Source: an uncultured Elusimicrobium sp.
GTDB taxonomy: Bacteria > Elusimicrobiota > Elusimicrobia > Elusimicrobiales > Elusimicrobiaceae
Reading direction: 5' to 3'
Assembly: GCA_902767385.1 (NCBI GenBank)
Contig: CACXHA010000100.1
Coordinates: 1 to 6,059 of the forward strand
DNA length: 6,059 nt
Part shown: positions 1-4,980 of the stretch, one piece after another
Numbering within the stretch: the stretch's first letter is position 1
Layout of the letters: each line of letters opens with the position of its first letter
Notes under the pieces: model-generated
Database searches by the model: none
What the model saw: only the letters and a program-made list of their open reading frames with translations
What the model was told of the DNA's origin: nothing
Program-made: the position numbers and the translations under genes

Positions 1-2
1 TA

Positions 3-500
3 AGCTGTACACGTGGAACCACAAATAACGGTGGAAAATGGACACGAACGGAAAAAAGTAACACCTGTACAACAGCGAGTTCTAGCAGTACTTGTAGTGG
101 ATATACCAATCCCACAGCAAACAAAACTAGAACTGCCACTTGTTCGGGGAATAGTACAAATGGGTGGAGTTGGAGTTACGGTTCCTGGGATTATAGTAAT
201 TGCGGGTGTAATAATAATCGTGCAAACAGGAAACCTGCGGTAGATTCTTCGTGTCCGTTCGGCTATGCTTGGGTATATCCGCTGAGTTGTTCCGGCAGTT
301 CTTGGACATGGGGCAACAATGAATGTATCACTACAGGGAAAGAGGCGTGTGATGCCCGTGCTACCTTAGAGCGCAATGGAGATTCCAGTTTTGAAAGTGG
401 GTTTTCTTGCTGGTGTTCTGGATACTGGTACCCTTCTACGCAGACGTGTGAAGTGTACGGCTCAGGAATGTCAGCCAACCTTTGCGTTTGTGATGACTAA
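3..500 (+). CDS. C-terminal part of a cysteine-rich, probably secreted or surface protein (5' end outside window)
   Basis: The frame is open from the left edge and stops at TAA 498-500, giving 165 visible residues with no start codon in the window, so it is a 5'-partial gene. The visible part has 15 cysteines (residues 2, 22, 31, 47, 67, 69, 84, 96, 108, 116, 136, 138, 149, 161, 163 of the fragment) and is rich in Ser, Thr, Asn, Gly and Trp, with CxC pairs (CGC, CWC, CVC), a WSWSYGSW aromatic run and two TCSG motifs near residues 30 and 46. This composition fits a disulfide-stabilised extracytoplasmic protein, for example the distal part of a pilin-like or adhesin-like surface protein; that role is inference. 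No transmembrane segment is visible in the fragment. A terminator 53 bp downstream makes it the last gene of its transcript. I recognise no named family. The frame is supported by its Cys/Trp-rich content and the downstream terminator. Overlapping open frames at 13-243 (+) and on the minus strand look like shadows. Confidence 0.72.
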   Translation, partial: SCTRGTTNNGGKWTRTEKSNTCTTASSSSTCSGYTNPTANKTRTATCSGNSTNGWSWSYGSWDYSNCGCNNNRANRKPAVDSSCPFGYAWVYPLSCSGSSWTWGNNECITTGKEACDARATLERNGDSSFESGFSCWCSGYWYPSTQTCEVYGSGMSANLCVCDD

Positions 501-552
501 AAATTGCTAAGGATACGCTTGTGTTGTAAAGAGATTCCTTACAGAAACGATT

Positions 553-583
553 CACCCCGGAACCCTCCGGGGTGTTTTGTTGT
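553..583 (+). terminator. Rho-independent terminator of the Cys-rich gene
   Basis: A perfect 8-bp stem, CACCCCGG (553-560) paired with CCGGGGTG (567-574), closes a 6-nt loop and is followed by TTTTGTTGTT. It lies 53 bp after the TAA of the plus-strand gene, as expected for an intrinsic terminator. Confidence 0.85.
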
Positions 584-590
584 TAATTGA

Positions 591-614
591 AACCCCCACG
601 CTAGGCGTGGGGTT
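591..614. repeat. GC-rich hairpin, possible second (minus-strand) terminator
   Basis: CCCCACGC (594-601) and GCGTGGGG (605-612) form a perfect 8-bp stem around a TAG loop, flanked by AAC and TT. The U-tract is weak in both directions: TTCAGTATAG after it on plus, TTTCAATT after it on minus. It may be a back-up terminator for minus-strand read-through, or a hairpin of some mobile or repetitive element. Its shape (AACCCCC, 3-nt loop) resembles the terminator at 898-921. Confidence 0.55.
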
Positions 615-676
615 CAGTATAGTTTTAAGCGATGAACAGGTTGTTAGAATAGTTTTGTGTGGTGATAAAATAAGGT

Positions 677-809
677 GTCATTCCCGAGGAATGTTGTTGG
701 GAATCTTCCACATCCGTTTTTACAAGCAAGAGTAGGAGCTGATGTTAAACGCCGGAAATAAACAGGCGGGAGATCCCCGAACCCTGCGGGCCGCCAAATC
801 GGGGATGAC
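677..809. repeat. Putative MITE-like dispersed intergenic repeat with inverted ends
   Basis: The ends GTCATTCCCG (677-686) and CGGGGATGAC (800-809) are inverted repeats matching at 9 of 10 positions. The match can be extended outward to AAGG/CCTT with a one-base gap. Inside are two end-proximal hairpins: ATTCCC (680-685) with GGGAAT (699-704), and a perfect 8-bp stem ATCCCCGA (773-780) with TCGGGGAT (799-806). A small CGCC/GGCG stem lies at 750-768. Ends of the GTCATTCCCG / CGGGGATGAC kind are known from dispersed palindromic intergenic repeats in various bacteria; that this one is multicopy in its genome is inference from one copy. A 24-codon frame inside it (742-816) is most likely a by-product of the repeat. 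Confidence 0.5.
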
Positions 810-820
810 CCTTTAAGAGT

Positions 821-889
821 GGGTAAAACGCGTGTGGCAGACAGTTAGAAGGGTTTTTATTCCTGGGCTAGTAGGCAAGGGTTTTACCC
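821..889. repeat. 9-bp perfect inverted repeat with a 51-nt spacer
   Basis: GGGTAAAAC (821-829) is the exact reverse complement of GTTTTACCC (881-889). The spacer also carries a direct repeat, AAGGGTTTT, at 849-857 and 877-885. It sits between the 677-809 element and the minus-strand terminator, so it is downstream of the 945-2492 gene. It could be the base of a structured RNA or an RNA-end structure. No promoter is evident and no function can be assigned. Confidence 0.4.
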
Positions 890-897
890 GTATTGTT

Positions 898-921
898 AAA
901 AACCCCCGGCTATGCCGGGGG
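898..921 (-). terminator. Rho-independent terminator of the secreted receiver-domain gene
   Basis: Read on the minus strand, a perfect 8-bp stem CCCCCGGC/GCCGGGGG (903-921) with a 3-nt loop is followed by TTTTT (plus 902-898). It begins 24 bp beyond the stop codon of the minus-strand gene ending at 945. Confidence 0.85.
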
Positions 922-944
922 ATGGTTATTTAAAACCGATTTTT

Positions 945-2492
945 TTACCGACTCCAACCGTACTTATTTTTGTAGTAATAGTGGTTATTGAGTTGGCGTA
1001 AATATTGCAAATAGCCAAACGAACCTTCGTTTAAGTTGGTATTGTTCCAAATATATCCATCGATACCAAAGTTAAACAGGTCCCGCGCAGAGTGATCGTC
1101 TCCGTCTCCAGGATAGAATTTGCTGGAGGCAAATACAATGGCGTTAGGATCCAAAATGCGGAAATTTTCCATCATAGATACGCCCCCGTCTGGTAGAACC
1201 AAGTCGGTAATCACAATGTCGTAACGGACGCCGCATTTGATTTGTTTCATAAAATTAAAACCATTTTGAAAGGTAGATACGGTTGCATTTTTTCCTAGCC
1301 AACCGTTTTTAGCCCAATATTCAAAGTTAATAAGCGGGAGACGGTCGTCATTAATTACTGCAATACGCAAGTTGGCAGGAAGGCGGGCAATTAGCTCGTC
1401 GCGTTCGGCTTCGGCCAATTTTATCATGTCTGCTTTATGTTGGCGTTCTTGTGCCATCCGCGCGGCGCGGCGCCGATAATCTTGCTGTTGCCCGGCGTAT
1501 TGTTCTTCGTCAAAATCATCATCTTCTTCATCTTCGCCGGCAATCATGGTTTTGGAATCCGGCAAATAGGGGGCCGACCCGTCCGGATTGTGAAGAGCAA
1601 ACTCTTGAAAAACAAATTCACGTTTGTCTTGGCGGAAAATAGAGGTCGGTTTGGCCAAAACTCCTTTAAGCAACGGGTTAAAAGCTCCAAACATCCGGTC
1701 CCAATATTTACGTTGCACAAGCAGGTAGGGGTCTGTATTGATGGCCTTGAGCAATACGGCTATCTGGATGCGTAAATTATAAATGGACCTAGTAATAAAT
1801 GTTTTTTCTTCTTGTGAAAATTGTCTACCCTCGTTTTGTAGGAAGGAATAAACGACTCTAGGCATTAGGTTTTTATTTGTTTCTTCAATTAACTTGACCA
1901 GTTGGGTGTATTGTTTTTGTAAATAAGCAGCCGTCTCCGGGGGTACTTGGTGAGTAAAATGTTGTGGTAAATTCTCTGGGCTAGTAGGTTCTGCCTTGAT
2001 GTAAAGAGCGCGGAGAGCTTCAAATTCTTCTCTCCAGCGTTCCCGTTCCATTGGAGGAATATATTCTGCTACGGTAGTTTCTTGGGCTTGACGACGCAAA
2101 AACGTAATGGTACGTTCTTCGGCACGTTTAATAGCCGGAGAGCCCAATACGGTAACGGCGGAGGGCATAATAGAGTGTTGGGCTTTTTGGTTGCCCTGAG
2201 CATCGGCTAGGGCCACCGGTTTATCTGTTAGTACAGGGATAGAAGAATTCGACTTGTGTTGTTGAGCTAAAGATCGTTCCCGGGCTTGGGGGGAATTTTC
2301 TATCAAGAACTTTGGAACGTAAGCATTAGGCACGTAGGTAGCAGATACAATTTTGCGCTCAATGGTTTCGGATACTTTGGCTAAATTGTTTTTCTTAAGT
2401 AATTGTTTGACAAACTGCGTTTCTTGAGCATTTAACAACGTACAGCAAGCAAGAATAGATAGAGTTCCTAACATAGCAAATAAATTTTTCAT
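945..2492 (-). CDS. Secreted protein with C-terminal response-regulator receiver-like domain
   Basis: 515 residues. The start ATG (2492-2490) has AAGGAG 7 nt upstream (plus 2500-2505). Residues 1-22 look like a Sec signal peptide: Lys at 2, a hydrophobic core, and a likely cut after LLNA-22; ILAC at 13-16 is a weak lipobox alternative. Residues 23-310 are of no family I recognise and are mostly helical by appearance. An acidic stretch lies at 320-330, then a charged, coiled-coil-like helix at about 335-370. Residues 375-500 read as a receiver (REC) fold: strand 1 RIAVINDD with acidic pair D382/D383, strand 3 YDIVITD with the phospho-acceptor position at D430, FASS with the Thr/Ser position at about S456, and strand 5 GYIWNN, where N483 replaces the usual Lys. 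REC domains normally work in the cytoplasm, so the signal peptide is odd. No output domain follows; the protein ends in a Tyr/Lys-rich tail. A role outside the cell membrane, probably without phosphotransfer, is inference. A terminator lies 24 bp downstream. Confidence 0.85.
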   Translation of the reverse strand: MKNLFAMLGTLSILACCTLLNAQETQFVKQLLKKNNLAKVSETIERKIVSATYVPNAYVPKFLIENSPQARERSLAQQHKSNSSIPVLTDKPVALADAQGNQKAQHSIMPSAVTVLGSPAIKRAEERTITFLRRQAQETTVAEYIPPMERERWREEFEALRALYIKAEPTSPENLPQHFTHQVPPETAAYLQKQYTQLVKLIEETNKNLMPRVVYSFLQNEGRQFSQEEKTFITRSIYNLRIQIAVLLKAINTDPYLLVQRKYWDRMFGAFNPLLKGVLAKPTSIFRQDKREFVFQEFALHNPDGSAPYLPDSKTMIAGEDEEDDDFDEEQYAGQQQDYRRRAARMAQERQHKADMIKLAEAERDELIARLPANLRIAVINDDRLPLINFEYWAKNGWLGKNATVSTFQNGFNFMKQIKCGVRYDIVITDLVLPDGGVSMMENFRILDPNAIVFASSKFYPGDGDDHSARDLFNFGIDGYIWNNTNLNEGSFGYLQYLRQLNNHYYYKNKYGWSR

Positions 2493-2533
2493 AATTATTC
2501 TCCTTACTAAGAGAATAACACAAAACGCATGGC

Positions 2534-2650
2534 TTTACCAGGGTCCTAGGACCTATATTGGGCATAGGTCCAAAAAAAGCGTATTTAGGCGCACATTTAC
2601 CAGGTAGACGTCGCTAATTCTACTACAAGAGGAACAGGGCAGTATTGGGC
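2534..2650 (-). promoter_or_regulatory. Leader of the secreted receiver gene with palindromes and paired direct repeats
   Basis: The 162-bp gap between the two minus-strand genes contains a 12-bp perfect palindrome, GGTCCTAGGACC (2542-2553). Overlapping it is a perfect 8-7-8 inverted repeat, GGACCTAT (2549-2556) with ATAGGTCC (2564-2571). These two structures share bases 2549-2553, so they cannot form together in RNA. TTTACCAGG occurs at 2534-2542 and 2596-2604, and TATTGGGC at 2556-2563 and 2643-2650. The run of seven A after 2571 lies 5' of the hairpin in the minus-strand transcript, so this is not a normal terminator for the upstream gene. An operator for a dimeric repressor or a folded 5' leader are both possible. 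No clear -35/-10 pair is seen. Confidence 0.45.
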
Positions 2651-2654
2651 CCAT

Positions 2655-3842
2655 CTATTCTTCTGCTTCTCGGATATATTTTTCAATAAGGGCGTGAATC
2701 GTAGCGGGGGGAACTTGTAATCCCAGCGACCAAGCTGCCTCATGCAATAAATTTTCCAACAAAGCCGGCAGATGTGTTTGCAAATCTGTCAAAAACAAAC
2801 TGCGGTCCATGTGCAGGTAGTCTTCCAATACGGTAGATTGTTTGGTATCCAGCAAGGCACGTTTGCCGCGGGTATTAGTTAACTTAAAACGCAATTGTAA
2901 GGGCCCGCCAAAGGATATTTTTTCTAAAAATTTACGGGCCGTTATAAAAAATAACACCGCATTTTGGCAGAGTTTTTCCACGTGAATTGTTTGGGAAAGG
3001 TGTCCGTTTACTATTTCGTCTTGGCTGATGATTTGCTTGTTCATCACCAGGCCGTACGCATTAAATTCACTCATTTTATAAATGCCGCGCGCGTTGGAAA
3101 TGACGCTCACGCCGTCTTGTACCGGTTTGAGGGGATAATCCGGATTGACCATGATGCCGTAAGGGGCGTGTGTGGAACAGGCCGCTACCAGAGTTGGAAT
3201 TTGTTTGTAATCAATCAGCGGTTCTTGTGGATAGAGCGGCACAAAAGTAAACGTGCTAATGCTTTCTCCGTCGGTAGATGCAGTACAGGTTTTTAAATAA
3301 TTTTCAAAATGTCTTTCGGCTTTATCACATAAAATGTGGCGCAGTCTCTCGGATTTTTGGCGGTGATCTAACAGCCAGGGTAGTTTGTCCGGGTGCACAA
3401 TGGCTTCGGGTCGGGAGGCTTGCCCGGTGCGTATATAGGCACGTTTTAATTTGCCCACCAAATGCGGGGTTAAATTGCTTTGCGGAATGTCAATCACCAC
3501 AAACATACGGTCCCCGCGTTTATTGGTACATACATTTACATCTACAAACACAATGGGGTCAATATAGGTTTGAATAATATCCTCAATGGAATTGCGTACT
3601 TTTTCATGGTAGGCAATACCGGTAAAAGGAGGGGCGGGTTTGTCATTTTTATCGTCCTGTACGCCTACAATAATGGTGCCGCCCATGGCGTTGGCAAAAG
3701 AGGCAATAGTTTTGGCAAATTTTTCATGATTTTTGGGCAGCAAATATTTATAATCCAGTTGTTTGTTTTCCGGGATTTGCCGCTTGCAAAATTCTACTAC
3801 ATCCTGAAAAGTCAGTTTGTGTACCGGTTTTGAAAAAAGCAT
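2655..3842 (-). CDS. AlbA_2 / Schlafen-type putative nucleic-acid-binding protein
   Basis: 395 residues. The ATG (3842-3840) has AAGGAGG 5 nt upstream (plus 3848-3854), and the stop is TAG. Residues about 12-145 match the AlbA_2 (Schlafen AlbA_2) pattern: ENKQLDYKYLLPKN at 25-38, the helix FAKTIASFANAMGG at 42-55, strand TIIVGVQDD at 56-64, strand MFVVIDIP at 113-120, and AYIRTGQASRPE at 135-146. Family knowledge: AlbA_2 modules occur in putative transcriptional regulators, often followed by an ATPase-like or winged-helix part. Here residues 150-395 (including a segment with several aromatic residues at 195-235 and a helical end at 340-395) resemble nothing I can name, so a private C-terminal domain is likely. 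It is cytoplasmic, with no signal peptide or membrane segment. The gene is divergent from the 3893 gene across 50 bp and lies 162 bp upstream of the secreted receiver gene on the same strand. DNA or RNA binding is inferred from the domain only. Confidence 0.82.
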   Translation of the reverse strand: MLFSKPVHKLTFQDVVEFCKRQIPENKQLDYKYLLPKNHEKFAKTIASFANAMGGTIIVGVQDDKNDKPAPPFTGIAYHEKVRNSIEDIIQTYIDPIVFVDVNVCTNKRGDRMFVVIDIPQSNLTPHLVGKLKRAYIRTGQASRPEAIVHPDKLPWLLDHRQKSERLRHILCDKAERHFENYLKTCTASTDGESISTFTFVPLYPQEPLIDYKQIPTLVAACSTHAPYGIMVNPDYPLKPVQDGVSVISNARGIYKMSEFNAYGLVMNKQIISQDEIVNGHLSQTIHVEKLCQNAVLFFITARKFLEKISFGGPLQLRFKLTNTRGKRALLDTKQSTVLEDYLHMDRSLFLTDLQTHLPALLENLLHEAAWSLGLQVPPATIHALIEKYIREAEE

Positions 3843-3860
3843 ACGTGCCTCCTTTTTATT

Positions 3861-3868
3861 AGTATAAT
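3861..3868. promoter_or_regulatory. Overlapping divergent -10 elements
   Basis: In the 50-bp gap between two divergent starts, a perfect TATAAT (3863-3868) reads on plus and TATACT (3866-3861) reads on minus. Plus-strand initiation about 7 nt downstream (near 3875) would give a short leader containing GAGAGG before the ATG at 3893. Minus-strand initiation near 3854 would start at the AAGGAGG site. The -35 matches are poor: only TTGTTT (minus, 3888-3883) with a 16-nt spacer. The call rests on the -10 boxes and geometry. Confidence 0.4.
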
Positions 3869-3892
3869 AATTTTTAGAGAGGAAACAAGCCC

Positions 3893-4135
3893 ATGCCTAA
3901 AAAAACAATTTATAATTTGTCTTTTAACCAAACGCTGCGCTATGATATTGACGGACTTACCTACGTATGGCTGCGCGTGCCGGGCGGGTGGAATTTGACC
4001 GTAATTAACGATAAAAGCTTAAGTAATGGTTTTATCCCGCAGAGTAATGAATTTAAGGAAACGTTGCGGGAACTGGAAAACAAAGCTACCGACGTAGTAG
4101 GAAAGCGTTTCTTAAAACGCAAAACGCGCAAATAG
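3893..4135 (+). CDS. Small basic conserved-looking hypothetical protein (80 aa)
   Basis: 80 residues. The ATG at 3893 is preceded by GAGAGGA (3877-3883) at 9-nt spacing; the stop is TAG. I do not recognise a family. The first 50 residues alternate polar and hydrophobic positions like a small beta-rich fold (TIYNLSF, RYDIDGLTYVWLRVPGGWNL, TVIND), followed by one amphipathic helix (EFKETLRELENKATDVV) and a very basic tail, KRFLKRKTRK. There is no signal peptide or membrane segment, so it is cytoplasmic. The basic tail could contact nucleic acid or the ribosome; that is only inference. It has its own ribosome site, a TATAAT 25 bp upstream of the start, and lies 23 bp ahead of the MgtE_N-CBS gene, so the two may be co-transcribed. 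Similar base composition to its neighbours gives no sign of transfer. Confidence 0.72.
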   Translation: MPKKTIYNLSFNQTLRYDIDGLTYVWLRVPGGWNLTVINDKSLSNGFIPQSNEFKETLRELENKATDVVGKRFLKRKTRK

Positions 4136-4146
4136 TCCAAATTTTT

Positions 4147-4152
4147 TATAAT
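4147..4152 (+). promoter_or_regulatory. TATAAT -10 box directly before a start codon
   Basis: A perfect TATAAT ends 6 nt before the ATG at 4159. Transcription starting 7 nt after the box would begin on the A of that ATG, giving a leaderless mRNA. No ribosome site is visible between the previous stop (4135) and 4159, which agrees with this. There is no good -35 at 16-18 nt spacing, and the surrounding T-run could produce the box by chance. Confidence 0.35.
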
Positions 4153-4158
4153 AGAAGT

Positions 4159-4911
4159 ATGAATAACAACCCCATGCAGCATTTGGCTGTACTGATGAGC
4201 GAAAAATTGATTGCTGTGGCTCCGCAAACGGCGGCGCAGACGTTGGCCGCGTTAGCTACGCATGAAGTGCTTTTACTGGTGGGGGGACTTAAAGCGCAAA
4301 GTTTGATTGCGGTGCTAAATCCGATGGATCCGCCCAAAGCGGCTGCGGTGTTGCGCCGTTTGCCCTTAAAACAGGCTTGTTACGTTTTTACGCATTTAGA
4401 AGTACCGCAAGCGGCCCGATTGTGGAAAGAGTTTGCTACGCCCTATCAGGAGCGTTTAAAAAGCGTTTTGCCGGCGGCGTTTGTGCAGTTGGTGCAAGCG
4501 GCTAACGGGTTTGAGCCGGGTAGCGTAGGCCAAGTAATGCGTACTGATTTTGTAGCCGTACGGACGGAAACGAAAGTGGCTGAACTGATTAACCGGCTTA
4601 AAAATTTGCCGCGTAAAAAATTGCCCCGGGTGTGCTTTGTTACCGGGAAAAATGAGGAGTTAAAAGGGGTCATTTCCACCGTAGAGTTGGCTTTCTTTAA
4701 TCCGCAGGTGGTGTGCGGAAGTGTGATGAATAAATTTCAGGCAGTACGGCCCCAAGACCCGGTGTCCGCGCTACAAACCATTTTTGCACAAGAAACGCTT
4801 TCTGTACTACCGGTTGTCAATGAAGACGGAGTGTTGGTGGGCGTGGTGGAAAAATCGGCCTTACTTGTGAGCCCTGCCAAAAAAACGTTGTGGGAAAAAT
4901 TGAAAGGGTAA
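4159..4911 (+). CDS. Soluble MgtE N-terminal domain / CBS-pair protein
   Basis: 250 residues. Residues about 20-112 resemble the MgtE intracellular N-terminal superhelix (related in shape to FliG): short Ala/Leu-rich helices with the hallmark LIAVLNPMDPPKAAAVLRRL at 49-68. Two CBS motifs follow: VGQVMRTDFVAVRTE at about 123-137 opening the first, then CGSVMNKFQAVRPQDPV at 186-202, with LPVVNEDGVLVGVVEKS at 217-233 closing the pair. In MgtE Mg2+ channels these parts form the cytoplasmic Mg2+ sensor ahead of five membrane helices; here the protein ends after the CBS pair, with no membrane segment, so it cannot itself be a channel. It may sense Mg2+ or nucleotides for a partner; that is inference. 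The start is uncertain: ATG 4159 has no ribosome site, and ATGs at 4174 and 4195 also lack one. A strong terminator lies 17 bp after the stop. It may be read together with the 80-residue gene 23 bp upstream. Confidence 0.82.
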   Translation: MNNNPMQHLAVLMSEKLIAVAPQTAAQTLAALATHEVLLLVGGLKAQSLIAVLNPMDPPKAAAVLRRLPLKQACYVFTHLEVPQAARLWKEFATPYQERLKSVLPAAFVQLVQAANGFEPGSVGQVMRTDFVAVRTETKVAELINRLKNLPRKKLPRVCFVTGKNEELKGVISTVELAFFNPQVVCGSVMNKFQAVRPQDPVSALQTIFAQETLSVLPVVNEDGVLVGVVEKSALLVSPAKKTLWEKLKG

Positions 4912-4928
4912 CGTTTTGAGAGTTGCAT

Positions 4929-4960
4929 AAAAAACCCCGCTCGTTAAGAGCGGGGTTTTT
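4929..4960. terminator. Bidirectional terminator between convergent genes
   Basis: A perfect 8-bp stem CCCCGCTC (4935-4942) / GAGCGGGG (4948-4955) with a 5-nt loop has six A before it and five T after it, so it gives a U-tract on both strands. It lies 17 bp after the plus-strand MgtE_N-CBS gene and 17 bp after the minus-strand aldolase stop. Confidence 0.92.
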
Positions 4961-4963
4961 GTT

Positions 4964-4980
4964 ATAAGGTAAAACCTTAT
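4964..4980. repeat. Small hairpin overlapping the aldolase stop codon
   Basis: ATAAGGT (4964-4970) and ACCTTAT (4974-4980) are perfect inverted repeats around AAA. The aldolase stop (4979-4977, minus) lies inside one arm. It may add to RNA 3' end stability together with the adjacent terminator. Confidence 0.4.

Larger units (their letters stand above)
501..944. other. Gene-free intergenic region rich in hairpins and repeats
   Basis: This 444-bp gap between the stop of the Cys-rich gene and the stop of the converging minus-strand gene has no convincing coding frame. It contains, in order, a plus-strand terminator (553-583), a second GC hairpin (591-614), a 133-bp inverted-ended element (677-809), a long-looped inverted repeat (821-889) and a minus-strand terminator (898-921). 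No tRNA or rRNA is recognisable. The stretch 615-676 is AT-rich and holds nothing I can name. Confidence 0.75.

Noticed and set aside
13..243. 76-codon plus-strand frame at the left end
   Set aside because: It is out of frame with the Cys-rich coding frame, which continues to 500 and is followed by a terminator; its hydrophobic Val/Ile-rich content is a shift artefact.
263..478. Minus-strand 71-codon frame opposite the Cys-rich gene
   Set aside because: Antisense shadow with no ribosome site or terminator of its own.
742..816. 24-codon ATG frame after an AGGAG-like sequence inside the 677-809 element
   Set aside because: It lies wholly within the hairpin-rich repeat, the AGGAG-ATG spacing is only 3 nt, and the peptide composition looks like translated repeat DNA.
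501..944. CRISPR array, tRNA or IS element in the repeat-rich gap
   Set aside because: The repeats are inverted and not evenly spaced, there is no cloverleaf, and no transposase frame is present.
1437..1775. 112-codon plus-strand frame inside the secreted receiver gene
   Set aside because: Antisense to a well-supported gene; its hydrophobic start comes from the reverse complement of the acidic/Gln-rich linker.
2547..2580. Intrinsic terminator for the AlbA_2 gene at the ATAGGTCC hairpin
   Set aside because: In the minus-strand transcript the T-run comes before the stem, not after it.
2964..3833. Three plus-strand frames (99-117 codons) opposite the AlbA_2 gene
   Set aside because: All antisense to a gene with clear domain motifs and ribosome site; no family likeness.
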